64,000 nucleotides of DNA from positions 6,262,001-6,326,000 of the forward strand of contig NZ_CP135922.1 of the NCBI RefSeq assembly GCF_032399705.1, written 5' to 3'. Of this stretch, positions 29,501-37,246 are shown piece after piece (position 1 is the stretch's first letter; every line of letters starts with the position of its first letter). Position numbers and translations under genes: made by a program. Below the pieces are notes generated by a model that made no database searches, had not been told where the DNA came from, and worked only from the letters and a program-made list of their open reading frames with translations. This DNA is from Paenibacillus sp. BIC5C1 (lineage in GTDB: Bacteria; Bacillota; Bacilli; Paenibacillales; Paenibacillaceae).

Positions 29501-30159
29501 TCATTTGCATGCAAAGGGCTGCGTTCTTTGGCAAACATGGAAAGAATCTGATCCGCTGTTCGGTACGACGGTTTATCTGCTGATCTGCCCCATCCAGGAG
29601 CAGAGCTTGGACGACCCGCTTGAGCGAAATGTACAGACGGACGATTCCTATCCGAATGGTCATCAAGCTTGGAATCGGAAGGCAATGGCTCCGCTGCAAA
29701 GGTCTGAGCAGATGAAGTTGAATGAGATCCTACATTCATCACTGAGTCGGTATTTGAAATGGAGTTTGGACGCTCCCACTCATTCTCCTCCACCAGCGTT
29801 CCTACTCTGGAAGTGGAGCCACGATCAGGTTTAGACACCAGCTTCGAGGATGTTTGAGAGCCCGTGTCACGCTGTTCTCCCCATTCATGAATCGCCAGCA
29901 ATACGGCAGCCACATGTTTGCAATAGTCATAATATCTCCCATCGCCCGGACAACTGCATCCGGCAACAACCTCACCTGCATCATCCAGATCAACCGTTAC
30001 TTTGTATCGTTCTGTACCTCGAACCACAGCTTCGTAGTGACGTTCATCCTGACTGGCAACCAGGTTGGTCACCCTGCCAGATTGGTTATACGATTCTCCC
30101 CGTTTGAATGCCGTGACCCCGCACAGCAATTTGATATCCATCATCGTGAATGGCGCCAC
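26539..30159 (-). CDS. SWIM zinc-finger SNF2-family helicase
   Basis: This protein of about 1206 residues has an N-terminal SWIM zinc finger (CSC...YDYCKH, CxCx_nCxH), a long middle region of the bacterial SNF2-associated type, and a C-terminal Swi2/Snf2 ATPase. ATPase motifs are ADDMGLGKTLQ (motif I), LDEAQAIKN (motif II, DEAQ box), LTGTPVENS (III) and GRAHRMGQ (VI). Such proteins translocate on double-stranded DNA and remodel protein-DNA complexes; the cellular role is not established. The frame opens 16 codons earlier at a TTG without a ribosome binding site. The GTG at 30159 is chosen because AGGAGG lies 9-10 nt upstream. It is a single gene. Confidence 0.9.
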   Translation of the reverse strand: MAPFTMMDIKLLCGVTAFKRGESYNQSGRVTNLVASQDERHYEAVVRGTERYKVTVDLDDAGEVVAGCSCPGDGRYYDYCKHVAAVLLAIHEWGEQRDTGSQTSSKLVSKPDRGSTSRVGTLVEENEWERPNSISNTDSVMNVGSHSTSSAQTFAAEPLPSDSKLDDHSDRNRPSVHFAQAGRPSSAPGWGRSADKPSYRTADQILSMFAKERSPLHANDRKYTAPVTRSSLREELQLQFICKLVQVHKGGAKLALELKVGNKRLYVVQKVKQFLNCIENGEPMSFTKLFFYDPSMHYFSPQDQAILSMLIRMRQSEEAYRESISGYLGASDGRDILIAPLVWKPLLDLLLQADSRMEGTGLANGPLTLGEGALPLFYRIAQGTNEGYQLEISGLRELILLPAYDAAVVEGQLHMLEPMQMRSLEDLSRALTSYGIKESIDISAQQVDEFVQHVVPELRTLGHLSIDSQVRERIAEPELAPKLYIDFYRERITARLEFDYGVMVINPLAEYLIDEEEKKVILVRDRHAERNLIDRLDRSFLERDGSVWASEREDAVYDVMYHLLPELEKQVDIYIPNAVKAMVQSYPTPPKVRADLGKGLDWLEISFEMEGVDEQELQEIMRSIVEKKPYFRLRSGVFVSLENEGADSFAHMADSLGLASGDINGSHIRMPAVRALQLPGRDEVSGHVKWGGSLKRFLDDLRDPERMDFSLPDALAPVLRDYQASGYQWLRTLAFYRFGGILADDMGLGKTLQSIAYIAAELKEKPQQHNSDPDGANYTVEEGNFGSNIPDEVQTGLLDQQTAHPPVLVVAPASLTYNWANEFARFAPHLRVLIAAGQKDERASMLSGMDDADVIVTSYPLLRRDLDTYLGRTFHTLILDEAQAIKNSSSQTAQAVKQIQAPRRFALTGTPVENSLDELWSIFEAVFPGLFPSYRRFRDLPPERIARMVRPFILRRLKKDVLEELPDRIETVQRSELMDEQKKLYAAYLSQLQDETSKDMEENGFQKNRIKILAGITRLRQLCCHPALFVEGYQGDSGKMEQLLETVQDCLAAGKRILIFSQFASMLNLIRQTLAAQGRDLFYLDGQTPAQSRVEMCRRFNEGEAELFLISLKAGGTGLNLTGADTVILYDLWWNPAVEEQAIGRAHRMGQKQVVQVIRLVTEGTIEEKILELQQRKKDLIAEVIEPGDRGSTTLSEQDIRELLMV

Positions 30160-30246
30160 GGTTCTTCGCCTCCTATATTTCTCTGACAAACAAGATACCA
30201 CGTACAAATCTGATATCGGTATAGTTCAAGTCTATTTTATAGAAAA

Positions 30247-30281
30247 AACCCCAAGAGCTCCGTAAAGCAGAGATTGGGGTT
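30247..30281 (-). terminator. terminator of the U32 gene
   Basis: On the minus strand AACCCCAA and TTGGGGTT close a loop of about 19 nt, followed by TTTTTTCT. It separates the U32 gene from the SNF2 gene. Confidence 0.85.
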
Positions 30282-30331
30282 GCAGTATAGTTCAACTTCA
30301 TGCTTGTTCTGTTTATTTCCGTTTCGATCTA

Positions 30332-32845
30332 TTATTTCACCAGTTGACCACGCGTTACGCCAAGCTGGTTTGTTGCTTTCAGTGTTTTCCAAACTTGTGT
30401 ACCACTGATCTCTCCACGCAAAGCACGATTGTACAGATCAATAACCTCGCGCACCTGCTCTGGAGTTTCCTCCAGGAATTCAACACGGTAGCGGGATACA
30501 CCCAGATCCATAAAGTTGGTCAGATATTCCGCACCGGACTGCTCCACTGCATTATACACGGTATTACGGCAGCCTTCGTCCACACGTACCGGATGAGACA
30601 TGCCGATCCGGTCTTGCAAGGAAGCCCGGTGATCTTCACATGGACGTCCACAGTTCGTAAAGTCCGTTCCTTCACTCATAAACGTACAGTACACACAGTG
30701 CTCAGTATGGAACATCGGCAAATGCTGGTGAATAACGACTTCCGTCTGACTTGTACGGGAGTGTCCCAGCAAATCAACCATTTGCTGAATGTTCAGGTCA
30801 TAAGAAGGTGTAATCCAGTCACAACCTGCTTCCAGGAACAGTTCCACTGCTTTGTGATTGGCAATGTTGAGTGAGAAGTCACCGATCAATTCAGGATGCT
30901 TCGCATCCGGGTTCTCCATCCGGTGGCGCAAGTAGAAGTACAATGCACCCGTATTACGTACGAGCATAGCATCCGGCTGCAAACGCAGGATGTTGTTGTG
31001 ATACCCGTTCTCGCCAGGCATATGAATGCGTGGTGTTGCCAACGCAATCTTGCGGCCTGCGGCACGAACAGCTTCCACTGCTGCCGGGAACTGCTTGATA
31101 AACTCGAAGTCGGCGTAGATCATGCCGACACCTGCTTCCAGCGCTGCCTCCACTTGTGGCAGGCTGCGGCAGAGCGCGGTCAGCTCCGCATGACCGCGAG
31201 CAACTGGCGCTGCCGGTTTAACCGCATCGCCGTAGACTTCCACCGCCCGTTTCACGTAGACGGGCGGTTTAGGGCGCTCGCCCGCGAGTTGTTCCACCGC
31301 CTGACGGCGAATGTTATTCAACTCGCGCATCGGGATGATGACGTCACCGTGCAGGTTGACGTCCAATTCTTCCAGCTGGAACACAGTGCCGCCCAGACGT
31401 CCGAATTGCTCTTCGAGCAATTCGTGCGTCATTGGACGCTTCTGGGCAATATCCAGTTCCATCTCGGAATTCACACGGACTGTCGTGCCCTTCTGCACGT
31501 CCGTCCACCATGTGCTAAGCGGCTGCCCTGGGCTGCCGATAACTTTTACGTTTACCGGGAAGATGCGATATGGCTTCTCAGTTTCAAAGCTCTGACGCAG
31601 ACGTTTGTCCAGCGCCGGATCATTCGTTTTCCATACTTTGTCGCCAACTTTCACGCGGCGCAGGTCCACGTCACTACGGCCTGGTACAACGTCCACGATC
31701 CAGCCTTCCTCGGCTTCGCCTTCAAGCTTCACGCCTTTGCGACGTACATCGTAGACACGCCCGCCCTCTTCCTTCTTCGTTGGATCTCCAGCATCAAATA
31801 CGATTCCGTCTCCACGTTTCACTGGTGCATCCAGCTTCAGGACGACACCATCACGCAATACTTGGTCTACACGACCCAGATAGACGCCACGGCTTTTCGG
31901 GAACGTACCGTCAACCAGCTGTTTATTGTTCGTTCCATCCAGGAAACCGTGCGTGAATCCACGAGAGAAGCTCTGCTGCAATTCACGAACTTCTTCTTTA
32001 CTTGGAGGAGTATTATCTCCATCAAAGTAACGGTCAATCGCTTTGCGGTATTTACTAACCACGTTAGCCACGTATTCTGGCGTTTTGAGACGTCCTTCGA
32101 TTTTGAATGAAGTTACGCCTGCTTCGATCAGTTCCGGCATCAAGTCAATCGCCGCCAGATCCTTCGGAGACAGCAGATACGCCACATCGCCCATCGGTTT
32201 ATGCTCTCCATCCACCATCAGGTCGTAAGGCAGACGACAAGCCTGTGCACATTCCCCACGGTTGGCGGAGCGTCCACCCCACATTTCAGAAGTCAGACAT
32301 TGCCCGGAATAAGACACACACAATGCACCGTGAACAAATACTTCCATCGGCAACTTCGCCTGTTCTCCGATTTTCTGAATTTGTTTCAGGTTGTTCTCCC
32401 GTCCAAGCACGACACGTTCCATATCAAACGGCTTCGTAAACTCTACCGCTTCCGGTGATGTAATCGTCATTTGGGTGGAACCGTGAATCGGGAAATCCGG
32501 CGAGATCTCGCGGATCATTTTGACCAGACCCAAATCCTGTACAATTACGGCATCCACACCTGCATCGACACAAGCGTCGATCAGTTCTTTGGCATCCGTC
32601 AATTCATTTTCAAAAATCAATATATTAAAGGTCAAAAAACCTTTTACGCCATAACTGTGCAAAAACGCCATAATCTCCGGCAACTCGTCCATGCGGAAAT
32701 TGTTCGCCCGTGCCCGTGCATTAAATTTTTCGACTCCGAAGAAAATCGCATCCGCGCCGTTGGCTACCGCCGAACGCATACAATCCCAGTCACCTGCGGG
32801 TGCCAGAAGCTCAACGTCTTCTCTTCGTATTGTTGCTGTTTTCAT
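30332..32845 (-). CDS. U32 family protein with DUF3656-type domain (RNA hydroxylation type)
   Basis: This protein of about 837 residues opens with VELLAPAGDWD, contains the U32 signature FVHGALCVSYSGQC followed by a cysteine cluster (GECAQAC), and ends with a second U32-like part holding CVYCTF...NCGRPCEDH. Known relatives are E. coli RlhA (23S rRNA C2501 hydroxylation) and TrhP (tRNA U34); older annotations call them collagenases. This protein is longer than RlhA (about 650) because of an added C-terminal U32-like unit. The ATG at 32845 has GGGGAGG seven nt upstream, which rules out the earlier ATG at 32869. A role in rRNA or tRNA hydroxylation is inference. Confidence 0.85.
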   Translation of the reverse strand: MKTATIRREDVELLAPAGDWDCMRSAVANGADAIFFGVEKFNARARANNFRMDELPEIMAFLHSYGVKGFLTFNILIFENELTDAKELIDACVDAGVDAVIVQDLGLVKMIREISPDFPIHGSTQMTITSPEAVEFTKPFDMERVVLGRENNLKQIQKIGEQAKLPMEVFVHGALCVSYSGQCLTSEMWGGRSANRGECAQACRLPYDLMVDGEHKPMGDVAYLLSPKDLAAIDLMPELIEAGVTSFKIEGRLKTPEYVANVVSKYRKAIDRYFDGDNTPPSKEEVRELQQSFSRGFTHGFLDGTNNKQLVDGTFPKSRGVYLGRVDQVLRDGVVLKLDAPVKRGDGIVFDAGDPTKKEEGGRVYDVRRKGVKLEGEAEEGWIVDVVPGRSDVDLRRVKVGDKVWKTNDPALDKRLRQSFETEKPYRIFPVNVKVIGSPGQPLSTWWTDVQKGTTVRVNSEMELDIAQKRPMTHELLEEQFGRLGGTVFQLEELDVNLHGDVIIPMRELNNIRRQAVEQLAGERPKPPVYVKRAVEVYGDAVKPAAPVARGHAELTALCRSLPQVEAALEAGVGMIYADFEFIKQFPAAVEAVRAAGRKIALATPRIHMPGENGYHNNILRLQPDAMLVRNTGALYFYLRHRMENPDAKHPELIGDFSLNIANHKAVELFLEAGCDWITPSYDLNIQQMVDLLGHSRTSQTEVVIHQHLPMFHTEHCVYCTFMSEGTDFTNCGRPCEDHRASLQDRIGMSHPVRVDEGCRNTVYNAVEQSGAEYLTNFMDLGVSRYRVEFLEETPEQVREVIDLYNRALRGEISGTQVWKTLKATNQLGVTRGQLVK

Positions 32846-33155
32846 GTGTATCCTCCCCATAACCGGCATAGCCGGATTTCATCCCTGTACCCTGTACGCT
32901 AAATCCTGTACCTTAATTCCATACGCCTGCATTGTCACTGTATCGCTATATCTATACATTATGTCTGTATTGCCTGATTCCCAAGCCTACAGTCATTCTT
33001 ATTTTTCAGAACAGCAGTCATAACTCCTGAACTAGTATAGTGTACCACTTCTGCAACGACTCTTCTACGCTTTCCTGAAAAAACCGTTTATCATTTTCAT
33101 TTCCATTAAACTTTACACTAAACACTCCGATTGCCTGATTATAAAAATAAAAAAC
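32846..33155. other. intergenic region upstream of the U32 gene
   Basis: There is no gene. It contains CCGGCATAGCCGG (a small hairpin just upstream of the U32 ribosome binding site) and repeated CTGTAC words. The U32 promoter must lie here but could not be picked out with confidence. Confidence 0.4.
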
Positions 33156-33179
33156 CGGAAGGTCTTCTGACCCTCCGGC
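33156..33179 (-). terminator. terminator of the htrA-stalk protein operon
   Basis: On the minus strand CCGGAGGGTC and GACCTTCCGG (one G-U pair) form the stem, followed by TTTTTTATTTTTAT. Confidence 0.88.
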
Positions 33180-33212
33180 AATTTGCATCTATTTTATTTC
33201 AGCATTTCTCTC

Positions 33213-35120
33213 TTATTTGATAAAAGTAAATGAGTTCACGGCTTTTTCCAGCGCTGCTGCCTGCACTTCTGTCTTGTTGGCGTCATTCAGCCCGCTCGTA
33301 ATGGTATATGTCGTTCCGTTCTGTTCAAACACGATCTGACGTCCGGTATACGGCACACCATTGTCCACTTCATGATAGATGAAGGAAAACGCAGGCACAC
33401 CCGCAAACGTCAACTCCTCATTGCTAAGCAATTTGAAGTTTTTACGTGTTTTGGTCGCTTCCGCATACGCCTCTCTAAGTTGACTTACGGTCATTTCAAT
33501 GGATTTGTCCTCACTCGCAGCAATGGAGAATTGACCACCTGTAAAGGTATACAAGACGGGAGAATACTCAAATCGATCATTGTATGGCGTCCAGTAACGC
33601 GGAATATCAACACTATAATGATAACGTTTGGACGTTCGTGTCACAGCTTTTGCTTTATCCGTCAAATACGGGTCTTCATCCAGCTGTCCGAAATTATCGG
33701 ATACGGTATCAAAATCAATCTCGACACTCTTCATGATACTCTTAAACCATTCACGATCCTTCGTTTGCTCCTCAGGGAACGTATACTCTGCATAATAGCG
33801 ATAGCCGTTTTTTTGCAAAAGAACATCGAACTCCGTCTGCCATCCATCGCCAAAGTTATAACGGAACTCATTCACCTCAGCAGTCTCACCTGACACATCC
33901 ATCGTATACGAACCGATCGGTTCATAACTTTCCGGCGTGAACGTTTCACGCATCCATTTGTCCAATTGGCCGCTCCACTCTTTGACCGTCGCACCTTTCG
34001 GTGCAGATGTAACACGCAGCTGCAGATATGCACCATCTTTGGCTTCGTATATCATCTGTGTGTTGTCCATGGACCAACCTGCTGGAATCTTCAGTTCGAT
34101 GCCATAATCGTCATTCCAGGTAGAACGCATACCCTCATCCACGGTTGAAAGGTCCTTGATCGTACGATCGGACTGAACATAAGTAGGCTGGAATGAATTG
34201 AGCAGTGCTGCACGCTTGCCCAGATCCTTGTAATTAAGAGCTTCATAATCCGCGAGATATACATCATATTGGCGACCACCATGGATATATTGGCGCATTT
34301 CCCATAATACCCCGTCCCTATCTTTTACCACAATTCGGGCATAAGGGGTTTTCCCTTTGTCAATCGATTCCCGATCGAGTACCGTATCTCCGCTCTCTTT
34401 CGCTTCCTGAACAAGTTGCTGTAACAAATCATCTGAATCCAGATTCACATCCTGGTCACTCACGTACACTTCAAGATAATAACTGCTGTCCTCCGCGCCA
34501 AATGTCATCATGCGCTCCTGCTCACCCGTTTGCAAAATCATGAGGTCGGATGGGTAATTAATGGACCAGCCGTAATAACTGTTACCAATTCTCGTTTTGC
34601 CTTCATCCAGATTAATGCCACCCTCGTCTTCATCCGTCGATTCATCCGTTTGCAATAATCGAATGACCATTTCTCCTGAACTGCTTGGGGCAAGTGTAGC
34701 GCCAATCCCTGCGGCTACCGGACGGAGCGGCACCATAAGCACGCCATTCACCATTTTTGGGGCAGCACCCATCTCTTTTTTGACTCCATCCACCCAGGCA
34801 ATCGAACTGCCTATCGTTAAGGTGACAGTATGCGGACCTTCCTTAACTTTGACCACATCATTCTTCTCCAGTCGGATCTCGCTGCCAAAAGCCTTTTTGA
34901 ATACACCGACTGGAACCATCGTAACCCCTTTGAATTTATATGGTTTGGCGATTGTCTGCTTGCTGCCGTTGATATAGGCGCTCGTGCTTCCTGTTGTGAT
35001 TCGCAGCTCACTTGTTGTAAGATCGGATGCCCATGCAGGTATTGCCGCTCCAATGCTCAGCATCCCGGCTAACACACCTGTGCTCAGCACACGTAAAAAT
35101 GATTTTTTCATTCCGTTCAT
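33213..35120 (-). CDS. secreted stalk-domain (copper amine oxidase N-like) protein
   Basis: This protein of about 635 residues has a signal peptide (KKSFLRVLSTGVLAGMLS, cleavage after AWA near 31). A copper-amine-oxidase-N/stalk domain follows (about 35-150; VPVGVFKKAFG and MVPLRPVAAGIGA are typical), then an acidic linker (DESTDEDEGG). The rest is a long extracytoplasmic region with three similar segments containing 'W...YP.D' and 'E...YA.YTFP' patterns that resemble PsbP/DUF-type repeats. No catalytic motif was recognised. The frame opens inside the upstream gene, but the ATG at 35120 (AGAGG four to five nt upstream) fits better. It is 34 bp downstream of an HtrA-type protease that also carries a stalk-like domain, so they likely act together at the cell surface. 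Confidence 0.8.
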   Translation of the reverse strand: MNGMKKSFLRVLSTGVLAGMLSIGAAIPAWASDLTTSELRITTGSTSAYINGSKQTIAKPYKFKGVTMVPVGVFKKAFGSEIRLEKNDVVKVKEGPHTVTLTIGSSIAWVDGVKKEMGAAPKMVNGVLMVPLRPVAAGIGATLAPSSSGEMVIRLLQTDESTDEDEGGINLDEGKTRIGNSYYGWSINYPSDLMILQTGEQERMMTFGAEDSSYYLEVYVSDQDVNLDSDDLLQQLVQEAKESGDTVLDRESIDKGKTPYARIVVKDRDGVLWEMRQYIHGGRQYDVYLADYEALNYKDLGKRAALLNSFQPTYVQSDRTIKDLSTVDEGMRSTWNDDYGIELKIPAGWSMDNTQMIYEAKDGAYLQLRVTSAPKGATVKEWSGQLDKWMRETFTPESYEPIGSYTMDVSGETAEVNEFRYNFGDGWQTEFDVLLQKNGYRYYAEYTFPEEQTKDREWFKSIMKSVEIDFDTVSDNFGQLDEDPYLTDKAKAVTRTSKRYHYSVDIPRYWTPYNDRFEYSPVLYTFTGGQFSIAASEDKSIEMTVSQLREAYAEATKTRKNFKLLSNEELTFAGVPAFSFIYHEVDNGVPYTGRQIVFEQNGTTYTITSGLNDANKTEVQAAALEKAVNSFTFIK

Positions 35121-35154
35121 TCGTCCTCTCTGGATCCGGATTGCTCGCCGGGCT

Positions 35155-36321
35155 TTATTGATCTTCATCTACAGTGAACTGTTCATCTTCATCGCCTTGG
35201 ATATCCGCTCGATCAGCAAGGACCACCGTACGAGTGACAATATCGCCGTCCGTTTGCATTAACAGTTTGACCTTCTGTCCTGGCACATACGTTTTGAGCA
35301 GCTCATTGATATCCACCACAGAGGACACACGTGTGCCTGCCACACTGTATAACACATCTCCCTCTTTGATTTTGGCCTTCTTCGCTTGAGCCGACAACAC
35401 GCCCGTAATCGTCAAAGGATCATCTGTAGGCAGGCCCACAATCGCTGACCAGCTCTCTTCCAGTTGCAGTCCAAGGCTTGCACGCTTGATTTTCCCGTAT
35501 TCAAAGAACTGATTGATAATATATTGAACGGTATCTACTGGAATTGAAAATCCCATGCTCTCGATACCCACTGCTGAAAATTTCATAGAGTTAATACCAA
35601 CAACTTCACCTTTGAGGTTGACCAGCGGTCCGCCGCTGTTGCCCGGATTAATGGCCGTATCTGTTTGGATCAACCGATAGGTTGCCTCCACTCCTCGATT
35701 AAGCCCACTGATTACGCCCACTGTCGCCGAGTTACGCAAAGAAAAGGAGATCGGTGTTCCGATGGCAATGACAGTTTCCCCAACGGTTGTTTGGGAAGCT
35801 TTGGCGAAGGTCGCCGGTTTAAGAGATTTGGCATTAATTTTGATTAGAGCGATATCGCTTAACGGGTCACTGTATGTTTTGGTGATTTTATATGTATTGC
35901 CATCGGTCGTCACGACCAACGGATCGATTAATCCATCAACCACATGGGCGTTCGTCACAATCCAGCCGTTAGAGCGGATGATCACGCCAGTGCCATGAGC
36001 CAGGTTATAGCGGTCCGATGTGACGCCATCCTGTGATTCAGTAGATTTGCCGATGATGCCTACAACAGACGGAGATACTTTTTCAATTACTTTCGGGATT
36101 GCTTCACTACCCTTATAATGAAACGTTCCAGATTTGGCGTCATATTGCCCAGTTCCTCCGAGAGCTTTGACTAAATCCTTTGAATTAACATATACTTGTC
36201 CATCTACCACTTTGGCTTGCATACTTGATGAAGACTCCGCTGCTCCAGCCGTTGCTGCAACACTGATCGAGAGTACAGCAGCCATCAGTATGGCTACACC
36301 CTTTTTCCCCAACACTCTCAT
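35155..36321 (-). CDS. HtrA/DegP-type serine protease with N-terminal stalk-like domain
   Basis: This 388-residue protein has a signal peptide (about 1-28), then a short stalk/copper-amine-oxidase-N-like unit (VVDGQVYVNSKDLVKALGG, about 38-70). The trypsin fold has the catalytic triad His126 (TNAHVV), Asp156 (LSDIAL) and Ser229 (NPGNSGGP), and a C-terminal PDZ domain (about 280-370; KIKEGDVLYSVAG). It would be exported and degrade or refold damaged surface proteins. AGGTGAG lies just before the ATG. It is co-transcribed with the secreted stalk-domain protein. Unlike B. subtilis HtrA, which is membrane anchored with a cytoplasmic N-terminus, this one has a cleavable-looking signal. Confidence 0.9.
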   Translation of the reverse strand: MRVLGKKGVAILMAAVLSISVAATAGAAESSSSMQAKVVDGQVYVNSKDLVKALGGTGQYDAKSGTFHYKGSEAIPKVIEKVSPSVVGIIGKSTESQDGVTSDRYNLAHGTGVIIRSNGWIVTNAHVVDGLIDPLVVTTDGNTYKITKTYSDPLSDIALIKINAKSLKPATFAKASQTTVGETVIAIGTPISFSLRNSATVGVISGLNRGVEATYRLIQTDTAINPGNSGGPLVNLKGEVVGINSMKFSAVGIESMGFSIPVDTVQYIINQFFEYGKIKRASLGLQLEESWSAIVGLPTDDPLTITGVLSAQAKKAKIKEGDVLYSVAGTRVSSVVDINELLKTYVPGQKVKLLMQTDGDIVTRTVVLADRADIQGDEDEQFTVDEDQ

Positions 36322-36517
36322 TCTCTCACCTAACCCTCTCTATATATCCTCCGTTATGCAACCGAACTATCTGATCCATTACTGAATCTCTTTCTCTATT
36401 ATCTGCAATACCGGTATCCTCAAATTTAACATACAAATTATTCCTGTACAATCGCTTTAAGACCTAATTTCTATAGAGAAGACCGTATTATCCACACCAC
36501 TCTGCAAAACACAAAAA

Positions 36518-36547
36518 AACACCCTCCTTAACTCACTGGAAAGTGTT
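36518..36547 (-). terminator. terminator after the small membrane protein gene
   Basis: On the minus strand AACACTTTCC pairs with GGAGGGTGTT (including G-U pairs), followed by TTTTTTGTG. Confidence 0.75.
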
Positions 36548-36593
36548 TGTCTGTACTTCTACTTGCTGTTTTCGAATAAGCTCAGCCTTGTCT

Positions 36594-36806
36594 CTACGAA
36601 CCAAACCAACCGGTAATCATGGCATAGTCCGTCAAAAGAAATACAAGCAGACTGACCACTGCAAATCCGATAGCAAACAAATTCTTCTTCGGTGCGCGAA
36701 GCAGGCGAACCACCCCGATGAAAATCAGGATCGTAAATAAGATGACAAAAATATCAAACGCATTAAAATTCGAAGTACTCGCCGCGGCAGCTTCTGCAAA
36801 CAGCAT
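36594..36806 (-). CDS. small two-helix membrane protein (DUF2759-like)
   Basis: This 70-residue protein has two membrane helices (about 17-34 and 44-62) joined by a basic turn RAPKKN and ends TGWFGS. Size and helix arrangement resemble the DUF2759 family of Bacillales, whose function is unknown; this family call is tentative. The frame extends 22 codons upstream, but the ATG at 36806 follows GAGGAGG by about 11 nt and begins directly before the first helix region. It is a single gene with its own terminator. Confidence 0.65.
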   Translation of the reverse strand: MLFAEAAAASTSNFNAFDIFVILFTILIFIGVVRLLRAPKKNLFAIGFAVVSLLVFLLTDYAMITGWFGS

Positions 36807-37144
36807 GGATAGACAGACCTCCTCACCATAGTTGAACATGCATTTTGCATAAATCCAATGACTGAATTCCAATCAGCAAGAAGTAAATTGAAATGAGACT
36901 CTTATTTACAACTTACAACTTGTACCCTGAACCGATTCAAGTGATGCAAAATGCCGAATGCTAACGCATACCCTAATATCTTCCTCTATGTTATCTGTAC
37001 CCTGCTTGTAATGCAAGCCCTATCATCCAGAAAAATGAAAAAAATCCAGTTTGGCAGTAGATTGATGGAATGCTTGCTCTATCGCATATGTAAACACTTT
37101 CACCGATGTGATATTTAGATTGGGACAACATCAAAATATCAGAA
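36807..37144. other. intergenic region between uvrA and the small membrane protein gene
   Basis: There is no gene. It is AT-rich with a short direct repeat TTACAACTTACAACTTG (near 36906-36922). It should include the promoter for the small membrane protein. Confidence 0.4.
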
Positions 37145-37213
37145 AACCCTTCTCCTCGGAAGAAGAGGACATCAGATCTACATCGATGCCGCCTACTTCA
37201 GAAAAGAAGGGTT
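37145..37213 (-). terminator. branched hairpin after uvrA
   Basis: AACCCTTCT (37145-37153) and AGAAGGGTT (37205-37213) can close a 51-nt interior that itself contains TCCTC/GAGGA. On the minus strand TTTTCTG follows. Likely the uvrA terminator, though longer than usual. Confidence 0.5.
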
Positions 37214-37246
37214 AGATATTCACAAACAATCTGCAAACTGGAGCAT

